In this document: positions 16,186 through 24,253 of the stretch, in pieces
How the letters are laid out: the number at the start of each line of letters is the position of its first letter
Position numbering within the stretch: position 1 is the stretch's first letter
NCBI GenBank assembly: GCA_035295745.1
Contig: DATGIL010000053.1
Coordinates: 1 to 64,000, forward strand
Source: JAIQFL01 sp035295745
GTDB taxonomy: Bacteria; Acidobacteriota; Terriglobia; Bryobacterales; Bryobacteraceae
Length of the DNA stretch: 64,000 nucleotides
Direction of reading: 5' to 3'
The notes under the pieces: model-generated
Told to the model about the DNA's origin: nothing
Database searches by the model: none
Seen by the model: the letters and a program-made list of their open reading frames with translations, nothing else
Position numbers and translations under genes: made by a program

Positions 16186-18603
16186 CTATTGGTCCCCTAG
16201 GCGGAAGGTGATATTCACGATCGTGGACACTTCCACAGGTTCGCCGTTCAGCTCAACCGGCCGGTACTTCCACTGCCGCACGGTGTCCATCGCCGCCGAA
16301 GCCAGCAGCGGCTTTCCAAATCCGAAAGCACGTGTCGTCTGCCCTGTTCCGGTGCGGCGCGTGAGGTTTTCGTTGATGAGATCCACCTGCTTCACCCCGC
16401 CGTCCTTGCCGACCACCACCCGCAGCAGCACTGTTCCTTCGATGCGATTTTGTCTGGCTCGCGCGGGATACGTCGGCACGGTCTGGTTCACCAGCCGTTC
16501 CTGCATCAAGACCGCCTGCATGCCCGACTCCATCGAGACGCGTTGCGACGCAATCTCACCCTGCCATCCCGGAGGAGCCGGAGGAGCTGGGGGCGCAGGC
16601 GGCGCCACGTCGCTCTGCCATCCCGGCGGAGGTGGCGGTGGAGGCGGAGGCGCCACGTCGCCTGCACCAACCGCCGGGGGAGCGGGTGGAAGCGGAGGAA
16701 GTGGGGCCACCTCGCGAGCATCAGCCGCCGGGGGCGCGGGTGGAGCGGGTGGCGCTGGAACATCGTTCTCATATCCCGGGGGCGGTGGGGGAGGAGGCGG
16801 CGGAGGCGGTGGGGGCGCGGCTCCGAGTTCGGGAAGCGGACCATCCACGTCCAGGGGAGTGGGTGGCGCAGGCGGAGCCGAATTCTGCCGGCGCTCCGAA
16901 GCTGCCATCATCGACTTCTTCATCCAAAGGTCCGCCTTCATTGCCGCGTCCGCCGCATCCGACGGGCTGTCCGCAATCCCTGCCTGGATCCGGTACAGCA
17001 GATTCATGTACGCCATGGCCGACGACTGCGCGGGTTCCAGTTGCAGAGCGATTTGCAACATCCGAAAACCTTCCTCGATGTCCCCGCCGTGTTGCGTTCG
17101 CAGGCTCTGCCGCAGCGCCGCGTCGGGAATCATGACATCCCCTTGCGCAAACTTCAAACCCGCGGCTTGGCGCGCCTTGGCATAATCCGGATACGTCACG
17201 GACCAGTCCAGAAAGGCGGCATTGTAATAATCGGTCGCATCTTTCGGGTCGGCCTCGATCGTCTTCAGGGCCCAGTCGTGCGCTTCGCGAAACCGCCGGG
17301 TTACGGTGGCCAGAGACACCATCGCGTGCAGCGCTTGTAGATTGCCCGGGTCGCGCGCCAGCACTCCGAGATACTGCTGCCGCGCACGTTCGGCAATCGG
17401 CAGCAGCGCTTCCGACCCCGGAATGTACTGCTGCAAAAGCGTGTGCGCCAACAGCAGCTTCGCTTTCACGTTGTCGGGCTCGAGCTTCACGGCGTTCTCG
17501 AACTCCGCAGCCGCTGCCGGATAGTCGCCGCGATTGTAAGCCGCCTCGCCCTGTTTCAGCGTGGTATGCGCCGGCCCCTGTGCCCGGGCTGTCAACGCCA
17601 GGCTTGAAGCGATCACCGCAATCGCCGCCAGTGCGGAAAGCCCCGTCGCCAGCATCCATCGCGCGCGCCTGAGATTCGCTACCGGACGCTCCACCAGCCG
17701 CCGGATCCGTTCCTCCAGCACATCGCCGTCGGAAACGCCGAGCGTGTATCCCGGACTCGGCGACGCCGTCATTCCCGCTGCGATCGTCATGATCGATTTC
17801 GCATACGCTCCCGCGTCAAGCAGCCGTTGCGTCACCAGTTCGTCGCAACTCATCTCGCGCGTCCGCTCAATCCCGCGCCGGATCAGCGCCGCCGCCGGAT
17901 GGAAACTCACCGGCAGATGCGCGATCTCATACAGCAGGTTGCATGCGAAGTCACGGCGTGCCATGTGCGCCATCTCATGGCCGATCGCCGTCGTGAGCAC
18001 ATCTTCCGATGGCTCCTCCAGCAACGACTCCGGAAGGATGATAGCGCGGCCCGCCGTAATCGGCCCCAGGACGCGCGGCGAGAACCGTAACTCCACGGCA
18101 TCCAGCCCAAACGCCTCCCGGCAGCGCTCCCAGACGCGCTCCATTCGATCGGGAATCACCGCCGGATGTGCCGAGCGGCGAATCCACACTGTGCGAATCC
18201 AGGCGCGCGTGAATCGCATCAATCGCCACACGACGAACAGTGCCCAGGCCCCGAGTACCAGGGTGGCCGTCGTCGTCGCGAATGAGATCGTTCTTGGAAC
18301 GCGTGCCGGCGATGGCGCCGGTTTCGCCGGTGCAATTGTGGTCGTGGCGGCGCGTGCGGCCGGAGCACTCGCTGGCGGCAGCGTCACACTCAATTCCGGG
18401 GTGCGCGATGGCGCCGGCTCATGGATGCTCAACGCCGGGAGCACGATGGCGGCCGCCAGTGCAGCCACCCACACCGCGTGCCTGTGAATCGCCGGGCCTT
18501 GGCGCATCAACCGGCAGGCCGCGGACGCCACCGCGGCGGCCAAAGGAATCTGCCACAGTGAATTCAACAGGAAGGTTAAAAGGTTGCGGCTAATCGTTTC
18601 CAC
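16186..18603 (-). CDS. BlaR1-like M56 metallopeptidase with TPR, proline-rich linker and TonB C-terminal domain
   Basis: An 805-residue membrane protein. Three membrane helices lie near 8-30, 42-60 and 106-128, and a further one at about 310-330. The zinc protease motif HEMAH is at 209-213 with the downstream REMSCDE as third-ligand region (about 250), as in BlaR1/MecR1. After about residue 345 comes a TPR region (GEAAYNRGDYPAAAAEFENA), then a strongly proline-rich linker (about 570-690), and a TonB C-terminal domain (about 710-805: YPARARQNRIEGTVLLRVVV, then VRQWKYRPVELNGEPVEV). The gene starts with GTG, AAGGAGG six bases upstream, inside the end of blaI (14-bp overlap). It likely senses envelope signals and inactivates the BlaI-like repressor by proteolysis; the TonB domain suggests reach across the periplasm. 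Confidence 0.88.
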   Translation of the reverse strand: METISRNLLTFLLNSLWQIPLAAAVASAACRLMRQGPAIHRHAVWVAALAAAIVLPALSIHEPAPSRTPELSVTLPPASAPAARAATTTIAPAKPAPSPARVPRTISFATTTATLVLGAWALFVVWRLMRFTRAWIRTVWIRRSAHPAVIPDRMERVWERCREAFGLDAVELRFSPRVLGPITAGRAIILPESLLEEPSEDVLTTAIGHEMAHMARRDFACNLLYEIAHLPVSFHPAAALIRRGIERTREMSCDELVTQRLLDAGAYAKSIMTIAAGMTASPSPGYTLGVSDGDVLEERIRRLVERPVANLRRARWMLATGLSALAAIAVIASSLALTARAQGPAHTTLKQGEAAYNRGDYPAAAAEFENAVKLEPDNVKAKLLLAHTLLQQYIPGSEALLPIAERARQQYLGVLARDPGNLQALHAMVSLATVTRRFREAHDWALKTIEADPKDATDYYNAAFLDWSVTYPDYAKARQAAGLKFAQGDVMIPDAALRQSLRTQHGGDIEEGFRMLQIALQLEPAQSSAMAYMNLLYRIQAGIADSPSDAADAAMKADLWMKKSMMAASERRQNSAPPAPPTPLDVDGPLPELGAAPPPPPPPPPPPPPGYENDVPAPPAPPAPPAADAREVAPLPPLPPAPPAVGAGDVAPPPPPPPPPGWQSDVAPPAPPAPPAPPGWQGEIASQRVSMESGMQAVLMQERLVNQTVPTYPARARQNRIEGTVLLRVVVGKDGGVKQVDLINENLTRRTGTGQTTRAFGFGKPLLASAAMDTVRQWKYRPVELNGEPVEVSTIVNITFRLGDQ

Positions 18604-18991
18604 GGTTTTCCTCCTTGGGCTGTTCCGCCAGTTTTTGGATCTGTGCCAGCTTCTCCGGCGTCAGATGCCGGGTCTCCACCAGGTTCATGACCAGGCTATC
18701 GGCCGAACCTCCAAAGAAGCGGTCGAGCATGTCGCCCACCGCCTGCGTGATCGCCGTCTGGCGGCTCAGGACGGGCCGGTACACAAAGGCGCGGTCCTTG
18801 AGCCGCCGCTTGACCTTCCCCTTGCGGTCGAGAACGTTGAGCATGGTCTGGACCGTGGTGTATGCCAGCTCGCGGCTCTTCAGGTGAGCTTGGACCATTT
18901 GCACGTTGGCGGGACCGATCTCCCACAAGACGTTCATGATCTCCAGCTCGAGCGGCGTCAGCGGCTGCTCCGGATTCTTTCGTCTTGGCAA
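18590..18991 (-). CDS. BlaI/MecI/CopY-family repressor
   Basis: A 133-residue winged-helix repressor (Penicillinase_R family). PLTPLELEIMNVLWEIGPAN and the recognition region LAYTTVQTMLNVLDRKGKVKR are typical; the C-terminal half is the dimerisation and cleavage region. The start is TTG at 18991: AGGAGG lies five bases upstream and no other start keeps the whole domain. It overlaps the BlaR1-like gene by 14 bp, the classical blaI-blaR pair. Two palindromes around its own promoter suggest autorepression, and one of them overlaps this ribosome binding site. Confidence 0.93.
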   Translation of the reverse strand: MPRRKNPEQPLTPLELEIMNVLWEIGPANVQMVQAHLKSRELAYTTVQTMLNVLDRKGKVKRRLKDRAFVYRPVLSRQTAITQAVGDMLDRFFGGSADSLVMNLVETRHLTPEKLAQIQKLAEQPKEENRGND

Positions 18992-18997
18992 GCCACC

Positions 18998-19054
18998 CTC
19001 CTAAACTATTAGGAGCATACCGCCGCCCGCGGCCCCTGTCAACTAAAATATTAG
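18998..19054 (-). promoter_or_regulatory. blaI-blaR promoter bracketed by two BlaI-like operators
   Basis: On the minus strand TTGACA (19042-19037) and TATGCT (19019-19014) are separated by exactly 17 bp. Operator 1, CTAATATTTTAG (19054-19043), abuts the -35. Operator 2, CTCCTAA-4-TTAGGAG (18998-19015), overlaps the end of the -10 and the start site, and its downstream half merges with the AGGAGG ribosome binding site. Both share CTAAT/ATTAG half-sites. The position fits repression by the product of the first gene. Confidence 0.85.
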
Positions 19055-19063
19055 GAGCAAACC

Positions 19064-19115
19064 GTGGCGCAAACACTTCTGTTTGCCGCGTCGACACTTC
19101 TGTCGACGCTTTTCG
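19064..19115 (+). repeat. Double-hairpin dispersed repeat, copy 3
   Basis: Stem 1 is GCAAACA/TGTTTGC (loop CTTC). Stem 2 is GCGTCGACA/TGTCGACGC (loop CTTC), differing from the common form by a compensated G-C to C-G exchange. TTTTCGAGCGTCCA follows. It lies just upstream of the blaI promoter, on the other strand. Confidence 0.93.
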
Positions 19116-19449
19116 AGCGTCCATCAATGCTGGCCTTACGCAATCGTATCTGAATGCGAGTCCAGACACGGCGGTAGCCACGATCACGCCGCCGACCATC
19201 GAGGACGAAAGCACTGATCTGCCCCGCGCCGCGTCGATGCAGGCCGGGTGTCGCTTGCCAGCCCGTATTGACCGCAGTGCTCGCGGCGCCTGAAGATCAG
19301 AGAGTGGTGGCCGAAAACCACCAATTGCGGTGCATTCCAACCAACACCCGCTGCCATTCTCCCTCTTGTTTTCAATGACTTATAAGCCAAATCAGAATGG
19401 TGAAACAGATGCATACAGGAGCTGCGTCGAAACTATGAGGCACTTTACT
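19116..19449. other. Intergenic stretch without a convincing gene
   Basis: About 330 bp between the third double-hairpin repeat and the exported Tyr/Gly-rich protein. Open frames on both strands run into the hairpin repeat. A hydrophobic stretch on the minus strand (MVGGVIVATAVSGLAFRYD) could be the remnant of a small membrane protein, but its frame continues into the repeat and blaI region without a credible stop. No promoter is clear. Confidence 0.4.
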
Positions 19450-20571
19450 ATGAGCCCAAAGACGATTCACTCGAACCGCGCGATTCGCTCTGCTATCACC
19501 CTGCTTTTCGTAGCCGCGTCCGGCCTGCTTGCCCAGCAAACTCCGCAATCTCAACAGCCTGCACCTCCCCAGCAACCCTCGAACGGCGGGTGGCGCAGGT
19601 TGGGCGATCCTCCACCCGCACCCACCCCCACTACTTCCCAGCCGCCTGCCGCCCAGAACCAGGATCCGTCCGAGCCGGTGGATCGCAGCGATGCCTATGG
19701 CCAGGTGGCGCCCGGGCAAGTGCCACAACAGTTTCCGCAACAGTTTCCGCAAGATCCGCAAGGCCCCCCTCCGGCGCAGCCGATGCCGCAGGACCGGCCT
19801 GCACGTCCCGCCTATGGACTTCCGCCTCAAGTGACTCTCAATCCGGGCGTTTTCGTGACGATTCGCATCAATCAGCCTCTATCGTCCGACCATAACCAGC
19901 CCGGCGACACCTTCTCCGGCACGCTTATGCAGCCGGTGGTGGCCGATGGCATCGTGGTGGCACAGCGCGGCCAGACGGTCTACGGCCGAGTATCGGAAGC
20001 GCAGAAAGCGCACGCCAGCAATAGTTCACGGTTGGGCCTCGAGCTTACCAGCCTGACTCTCGCCGATGGCACGCAGGTGCCGATCCGCACCCAGCTAGTC
20101 GCCCGTCAAGGCGGGACCACTCCCCCAGGAGTGCAAGCTGGTACGATCGCCGCGACCACAGTCGTCGGGACGGCGGTAGGTGCCGCAGCCGATTACGGCC
20201 GCGCGACCGGAGCCGCGATCGGAGCCGGTGCGGGCGCCGCCGCCGGAATCATCGGAGTCCTTTTGACTCGCAATCACCCGACGGTGGTCTATCCGGAAAC
20301 GCCTTTGACGTTCCGCGTGGAATCGCCCGTCGTGATCAACACCTCTCGTGCCCCGCAAGCCTTCCGCTTCGTCGGGCCTGAGGAATACAATCGGCCGGGC
20401 CCAGAGACTATGATTCGGCGGCCAGCTCCCGTCGCCCCAGGATATTATTACGGACCGGGACCCTACCCTTACGCTTATCCTTACTACCCCTATTATTACG
20501 GTCCGTCCGTTGTAGTGGGTTGGGGTCCAGGATACTTCTACGGATACGGCCGCGGATTCCGCCGCTGGTAA
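19450..20571 (+). CDS. Exported protein of unknown function, Pro/Gln-rich N-terminus and Tyr/Gly-rich C-terminus
   Basis: A 373-residue protein from the ATG at 19450 (MSPKTIHSN). A signal peptide (AIRSAITLLFVAASGLLAQQ) is followed by a Pro/Gln-rich disordered part, then a folded domain starting at about residue 130 (NPGVFVTIRINQPLSSDHNQ, ADGIVVAQRGQTVYGRVSEA). A glycine/alanine-rich helix-like segment follows (GRATGAAIGAGAGAAAGIIG), resembling glycine-zipper membrane segments. The end is dominated by Tyr, Pro and Gly (YPYAYPYYPYYYGPS). It probably acts in the envelope. I do not recognise a functional family. Two in-frame ATGs further upstream are possible but spoil the signal peptide. A strong terminator follows. 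Confidence 0.8.
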   Translation: MSPKTIHSNRAIRSAITLLFVAASGLLAQQTPQSQQPAPPQQPSNGGWRRLGDPPPAPTPTTSQPPAAQNQDPSEPVDRSDAYGQVAPGQVPQQFPQQFPQDPQGPPPAQPMPQDRPARPAYGLPPQVTLNPGVFVTIRINQPLSSDHNQPGDTFSGTLMQPVVADGIVVAQRGQTVYGRVSEAQKAHASNSSRLGLELTSLTLADGTQVPIRTQLVARQGGTTPPGVQAGTIAATTVVGTAVGAAADYGRATGAAIGAGAGAAAGIIGVLLTRNHPTVVYPETPLTFRVESPVVINTSRAPQAFRFVGPEEYNRPGPETMIRRPAPVAPGYYYGPGPYPYAYPYYPYYYGPSVVVGWGPGYFYGYGRGFRRW

Positions 20572-20596
20572 CGTGCGAAGTATTGTTCATCAAACA

Positions 20597-20629
20597 GAAA
20601 AGGGCAGCCCATCGAGGCTGCCCTTTTTT
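20597..20629 (+). terminator. Rho-independent terminator
   Basis: A perfect stem AAAGGGCAGCC/GGCTGCCCTTT with loop CATCGA runs into a T tract, 26 bp after the stop of the exported Tyr/Gly-rich gene. The A-run on the other side would let it work in both directions, for the convergent acylase gene as well. Confidence 0.93.
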
Positions 20630-20670
20630 CCGTTTAATTCTGCCCTTACGCAGACTCAGGCCCGTTGCTT

Positions 20671-20773
20671 CCCCAACCCCCAACCCCTAACCCCTAGCCC
20701 CCAACCCCTAACCCCCAGCCCCCAACCCCTAACCCCCAACCCCTAAGCCTCGACCCCCAATCCCTAACCCCCG
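20671..20773. repeat. Telomere-like C-rich heptamer array (minus strand GGGGTTA/GGGGTTG)
   Basis: About 103 bp made of CCCCTAA, CCCCAAC and CCCCCAGC-like units, with one interruption (GCCTCG). The minus strand has more than ten runs of four or five G, so it could fold into G-quadruplexes. It begins four bases after the stop of the penicillin acylase gene, so it lies in that gene's 3' untranslated region. Confidence 0.92.
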
Positions 20774-20777
20774 CTTT

Positions 20778-22973
20778 TCAGTTCCCCGGGTGGTATTCCC
20801 GCTGCGTGTGTCCCTTCAATTGCTCCTTGTAGAAGTAGACTTCCCGCAAATCTCCCGTGCTGTATCGCTTCGCCTGATCGTTGAAATGCGCCGACGCCGG
20901 ATCCCCGCTCTCTCCGCCTGCCGTCACCGCTTTCGCCCGTACCTTATCGCCGAACTCCACCACCGCGACAAAGCTGTTCCCGCTGGTCCCGTACCACTTC
21001 TTCGTGCCCGGATACGCACGCGCGCCGAACGACGCCAGCGAGCCCCAATTCGCCGATGGGAAGCCCACCGGTATGCTTGACCCCGCGTCGTTGAACGGCT
21101 GCACGATATCACCCGTCAGCCGCTGGAAGCGATTGATGTCGCCCCACGGCGTCTTCCACGTTCCGAAGTCCGCCGCTAGCTTATCGGAAGCTGCAGCCAG
21201 CGCACCCAGCAGTTGCTCCGCAGATGCATTCGCGATCGCATCTTCCACCGATCCGCCTCCCCCGCCGCCGCGCCGCCCGTTGCCTCCCACGCGCCGCCGC
21301 ACCTCTTCACCCCAAAACACCGCGAGCGAAGTCGGGATCGATGTTGCCGACCATCGCAAGTCCCACGCACGCAGCAGAGCGATCTGGTCCGCGACCTTCG
21401 CCTTCAGATCCGACACCGGAGCTCCGTCCCACGCCTTGATCAATGCCGGCATGGGCTTCTCGAACCACGTCAGGTAACTGTCGTACGCCGCCGCGATCAG
21501 CGAATCCAGCGTGAAGTCCTTCTTATTCTCCAGAACCCGCACCGCATGCAGCCCGCGTGCCGATTCGCCTCCGTTCTCCACGTACTTCGGATAATCCTCC
21601 TTCTTCGGACTGCTCGGCCCCGCCGCCGACCACGGCCAGTTATTGGAGTTATACAGCCAGCCGCTCTTCGGATTCAGCAGGTGCGGCGCCTCATCCACCG
21701 TCAGCAGCCCTTGCCACTCGGTTGCCGGATTGCTGCCATCCACCGGGCGCGTCCAGTCGAAGCTGGTGTCGCGCCGCGGAATGAAGTTGCCGTGGAAATA
21801 CGCGATGTCGCCATCGGCATCCGCGAAGATCGTGTTGTTCGACGAGTTCGCCTTCAGCTCCATCGTTTCGCGATAGCTCTTGTAGTCCTTCTGCTTGGTG
21901 CGGGTGTACGACTGCGTGAGCGCCTTGATCGGCTCCTGCATCAGGCGAATCGCCACCCACTTGCCATTCGCCTCGCGGATGATCGGCCCGTGATGGGTGC
22001 GATAGACCGTGAATTTCCTCTCGGCCATCGTCGCGCCGTTCTTGTACGGCACCTTGATCTCGCTGACCACCATCGGGCGCTCTTCACTGCCGTATTTATA
22101 GAAGTAGTGGTCGTCCTTCTTGACCACGCTCTCGAGATACTCGTCCACCGCGTCCACACCGCTCGACGTGTGCATCCAGCCGGTGCGCTCATTGAAGCCC
22201 TGGTAGATGAAGAACTGTCCCCACGTGGCCGCGCCGTAGGCATTCAGACCCTCGCCGCTCACCATCTGCAGCTCCGAGCGAAAGAAAAAGGAGGTGTGCG
22301 GATTGATCAGCAGAAGCGCATGATGGTTGGCGGTGTTCGATGGCGCCACTGCCGCACCGTTAGATCCCGAAGGCTCGGCGTACAGTTCCTCTTCCTCTTG
22401 CGCGGCGGGAGCCTGCGTCGCGGAGGGCGCCTTGCCATAGAACGCCTCGAGCTGGTTCAGATTTACCTTCTCGATATCGCCGCCGATGCTGCCCTCGGTG
22501 AACGACAGCGCCATCCACGGCTCGAAGTGCTGGATGACGCGAGGTTTCACATTGGGATGCGTGGAGAGGTAGTAGTTCAGGCCGTCGGCAAACGCGTTCA
22601 TCAGCGCTTTCAGCCAGGTGGGGCTGGCAGCATAGTGCTGCTTCAGCATTTCGGGATCGATGAAGATCTTCATCCGCAAATCCTGCCAGATGCGTGCCTC
22701 ACCTTCCGCTTCGGCCAGCCGCCCCATCGCGTTGATGTAGTTCGTCTCCACTCGATTGAAATCATCTTCCGCCTGAGCGTAGATCATGCCGAATACCGCG
22801 TCGGCGTCGGTCTTCCCATAAACGTGTGCGATGCCCCAATCGTCGCGGATGATGGAGACATTCGCGGCCTCGCGCTTCCAACGCGCCGCGTCCTCTTTGG
22901 ATGGCTGAAGCGCAAAGGCGGCCGAAGCCGCCGCGAGAAACACTACGAGCTTTTTCAGGTGCAGATGATTCAT
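20778..22973 (-). CDS. Penicillin acylase family N-terminal nucleophile hydrolase
   Basis: A 731-residue exported amidase of the penicillin/acyl-homoserine lactone acylase family. The signal peptide is KKLVVFLAAASAAFALQ. The alpha region has ANVSIIRDDWGIAHVYGKTD and GMIYAQAEDDFNRVE. The linker ends at SGSNGAAVAPS, where Ser204 should become the N-terminal nucleophile of the beta chain after self-cleavage. The beta part has HHALLLINPHTSF, the Asn-containing oxyanion region SNNTIFADADGDIAYFHG and the C-terminal FVAVVEFGD. It is close to aculeacin-type acylases, so lactones or lipopeptides are plausible substrates, but specificity cannot be read from the sequence. It is divergent from the HEAT-repeat gene. 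Confidence 0.93.
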   Translation of the reverse strand: MNHLHLKKLVVFLAAASAAFALQPSKEDAARWKREAANVSIIRDDWGIAHVYGKTDADAVFGMIYAQAEDDFNRVETNYINAMGRLAEAEGEARIWQDLRMKIFIDPEMLKQHYAASPTWLKALMNAFADGLNYYLSTHPNVKPRVIQHFEPWMALSFTEGSIGGDIEKVNLNQLEAFYGKAPSATQAPAAQEEEELYAEPSGSNGAAVAPSNTANHHALLLINPHTSFFFRSELQMVSGEGLNAYGAATWGQFFIYQGFNERTGWMHTSSGVDAVDEYLESVVKKDDHYFYKYGSEERPMVVSEIKVPYKNGATMAERKFTVYRTHHGPIIREANGKWVAIRLMQEPIKALTQSYTRTKQKDYKSYRETMELKANSSNNTIFADADGDIAYFHGNFIPRRDTSFDWTRPVDGSNPATEWQGLLTVDEAPHLLNPKSGWLYNSNNWPWSAAGPSSPKKEDYPKYVENGGESARGLHAVRVLENKKDFTLDSLIAAAYDSYLTWFEKPMPALIKAWDGAPVSDLKAKVADQIALLRAWDLRWSATSIPTSLAVFWGEEVRRRVGGNGRRGGGGGGSVEDAIANASAEQLLGALAAASDKLAADFGTWKTPWGDINRFQRLTGDIVQPFNDAGSSIPVGFPSANWGSLASFGARAYPGTKKWYGTSGNSFVAVVEFGDKVRAKAVTAGGESGDPASAHFNDQAKRYSTGDLREVYFYKEQLKGHTQREYHPGN

Positions 22974-23016
22974 GGTTTTGCTCTGCTTTATTCTAGTGCA
23001 AGCGGGACATCGCGAT

Positions 23017-23946
23017 ATGCCGGATTTGGAGGAGTTCTACGATGTGGTAGCGGCGAGTGAGGAGGAGTGTCGCGACTGGATCGCCCGCCTCGCGCTGCTG
23101 GTCGGCACTCTCGAGGCGGAATCGCGCCAGCGCATTCTGTTGGAGGACTTTCTCCGTCGCCGCCGCCACCACATTCAGAAACAGTACGGCGGCGTGCTCT
23201 ACACCTCGATGTCGTTTCTGGATTCGCAGGACTACGAGAAGCGCCCCTGGGACGACGATTCCGATGTGCTCTTTGAAGCCCTCCCCTTTTCCCCATTCGA
23301 TATTGCGTCGCTGCTGACTCTGGTTCTGGCGAAGGGCAATCCCGAGGCCCGCAGAATCGCCACAAAGTGGCTGCCCAAGTATCTCGACGATGCCTCTGCC
23401 ATCCCGCTTCTAACCCGGTTGATCCTCGACGAGGCGCCCGCTGTCCGCCGCTGGGCCGCGGTTCACTTGAGCCGTCTGGCGCCTGGTCACGCGGCGATTG
23501 TGCCCGTCCTCGTCGAGGCGCTGCAGGACGGCAAGGGGCTGCGCTCCGATCGATTGTACTGGGATTTCGGACTGACGGGTTGCGGCGAGGCCGCCGAAGC
23601 CCTGGGTCACCTCGGCTCCCGTGGCTCGGCGGCCATACCCGATCTGCTGCTGGCGGTGCACGAAGCCCACCGCATGCACTGTGATTACGACGGGCAACTG
23701 GCCGCGCGCGCCGTCGTACGCATTGCGGGAAGTGAGTGGGCTGTGGGCCTGCTGGAGCCCGTCGTTGCCCAGATTCCGTGGATGGCGCAGATTGTCGACG
23801 AATGCCGCCAGGCGTCTCAAGGCATAACGTCCGATCGATCGCCCGATAATCCCGCGCACGCCTGCTTCTTCGCCCGTTTCCTCTGGCGTGAAGGCGAAGA
23901 CGACTACTGGCGCCACCGCCCCCGAAACCCCCGCGGCGCCTTCTGA
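23017..23946 (+). CDS. HEAT-repeat-like protein of unknown function
   Basis: A 309-residue cytoplasmic protein. From about residue 90 on it is built of helical pairs typical of HEAT/armadillo repeats: NPEARRIATKWLPKYL, APAVRRWAAVHLSRLAPGH and CGEAAEALGHLGSRGSAAIP. The N-terminal 80 residues are acidic and arginine-rich. No catalytic motif is seen, so a protein-binding role is likely. I chose the ATG at 23017 (MPDLEEFYDV) because an in-frame ATG at 22972 overlaps the start codon of the divergent acylase gene and adds an unlikely hydrophobic lead. A double-hairpin repeat follows 16 bp after the stop. Confidence 0.8.
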   Translation: MPDLEEFYDVVAASEEECRDWIARLALLVGTLEAESRQRILLEDFLRRRRHHIQKQYGGVLYTSMSFLDSQDYEKRPWDDDSDVLFEALPFSPFDIASLLTLVLAKGNPEARRIATKWLPKYLDDASAIPLLTRLILDEAPAVRRWAAVHLSRLAPGHAAIVPVLVEALQDGKGLRSDRLYWDFGLTGCGEAAEALGHLGSRGSAAIPDLLLAVHEAHRMHCDYDGQLAARAVVRIAGSEWAVGLLEPVVAQIPWMAQIVDECRQASQGITSDRSPDNPAHACFFARFLWREGEDDYWRHRPRNPRGAF

Positions 23947-23962
23947 AGTCTGCTCCTTCAAG

Positions 23963-24014
23963 GTGGCGCAAACACTCATGTTTGCCGCGTCGAGACTCCT
24001 CTCGACGCTTTTCG
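23963..24014 (+). repeat. Double-hairpin dispersed repeat, copy 4
   Basis: Stem GCAAACA/TGTTTGC (loop CTCA) and stem GCGTCGAGA/TCTCGACGC (loop CTCC), then TTTTCG. It directly follows the HEAT-repeat gene in terminator orientation. It is part of a 162-bp tandem duplication. Confidence 0.93.
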
Positions 24015-24124
24015 TGCGACTGCCGATTCCCGCGCGAGGAGTGCAGCCTTGGCGTGCTCCCAAAGAAGAGTCTTCGCGCCACGTAATACCACCGCTGGAC
24101 GACGACCTGGAATCCAACCTTGAG

Positions 24125-24176
24125 GTGGCGCAAACATTCCTGTTTGCCGCGTCGAGACTCTTCTCGACGCTTTTCG
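24125..24176 (+). repeat. Double-hairpin dispersed repeat, copy 5
   Basis: Stem GCAAACA/TGTTTGC (loop TTCC) and stem GCGTCGAGA/TCTCGACGC (loop CTCT), then TTTTCG. Only the loops differ from copy 4 within the core. Confidence 0.93.
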
Positions 24177-24253
24177 TGGGTCTGCCGATTCCGGCGCGAG
24201 GAGTGCAGCCTTGGCGTACTCCCGAAGAAGAGTCTTCGAGCCCCGAGCTGTCC

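Larger units (their letters stand above)
23963..24242 (+). repeat. Tandem duplication, 162-bp offset, containing two double-hairpin copies
   Basis: Two units begin at 23963 and 24125. Each has the double hairpin, then CTGCCGATTCC, GCGCGAGGAGTGCAGCCTTG, GCGTRCTCCC and GAAGAGTCTTCG. GGAGTGC and GTRCTCC within the second part can pair; in the second unit a T-G pair becomes T-A, so a third hairpin may be maintained. The duplicated region fills the gap between the HEAT-repeat gene and the third ADOP gene. Confidence 0.88.

Noticed and set aside
18696..19340. A 214-codon minus-strand frame through blaI and the hairpin repeat
   Set aside because: It runs out of frame through blaI and translates the double-hairpin repeat; only a short hydrophobic stretch is curious.
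22972..23016. Longer start of the HEAT-repeat gene
   Set aside because: It overlaps the start codon of the divergent acylase gene; the ATG at 23017 is more natural.
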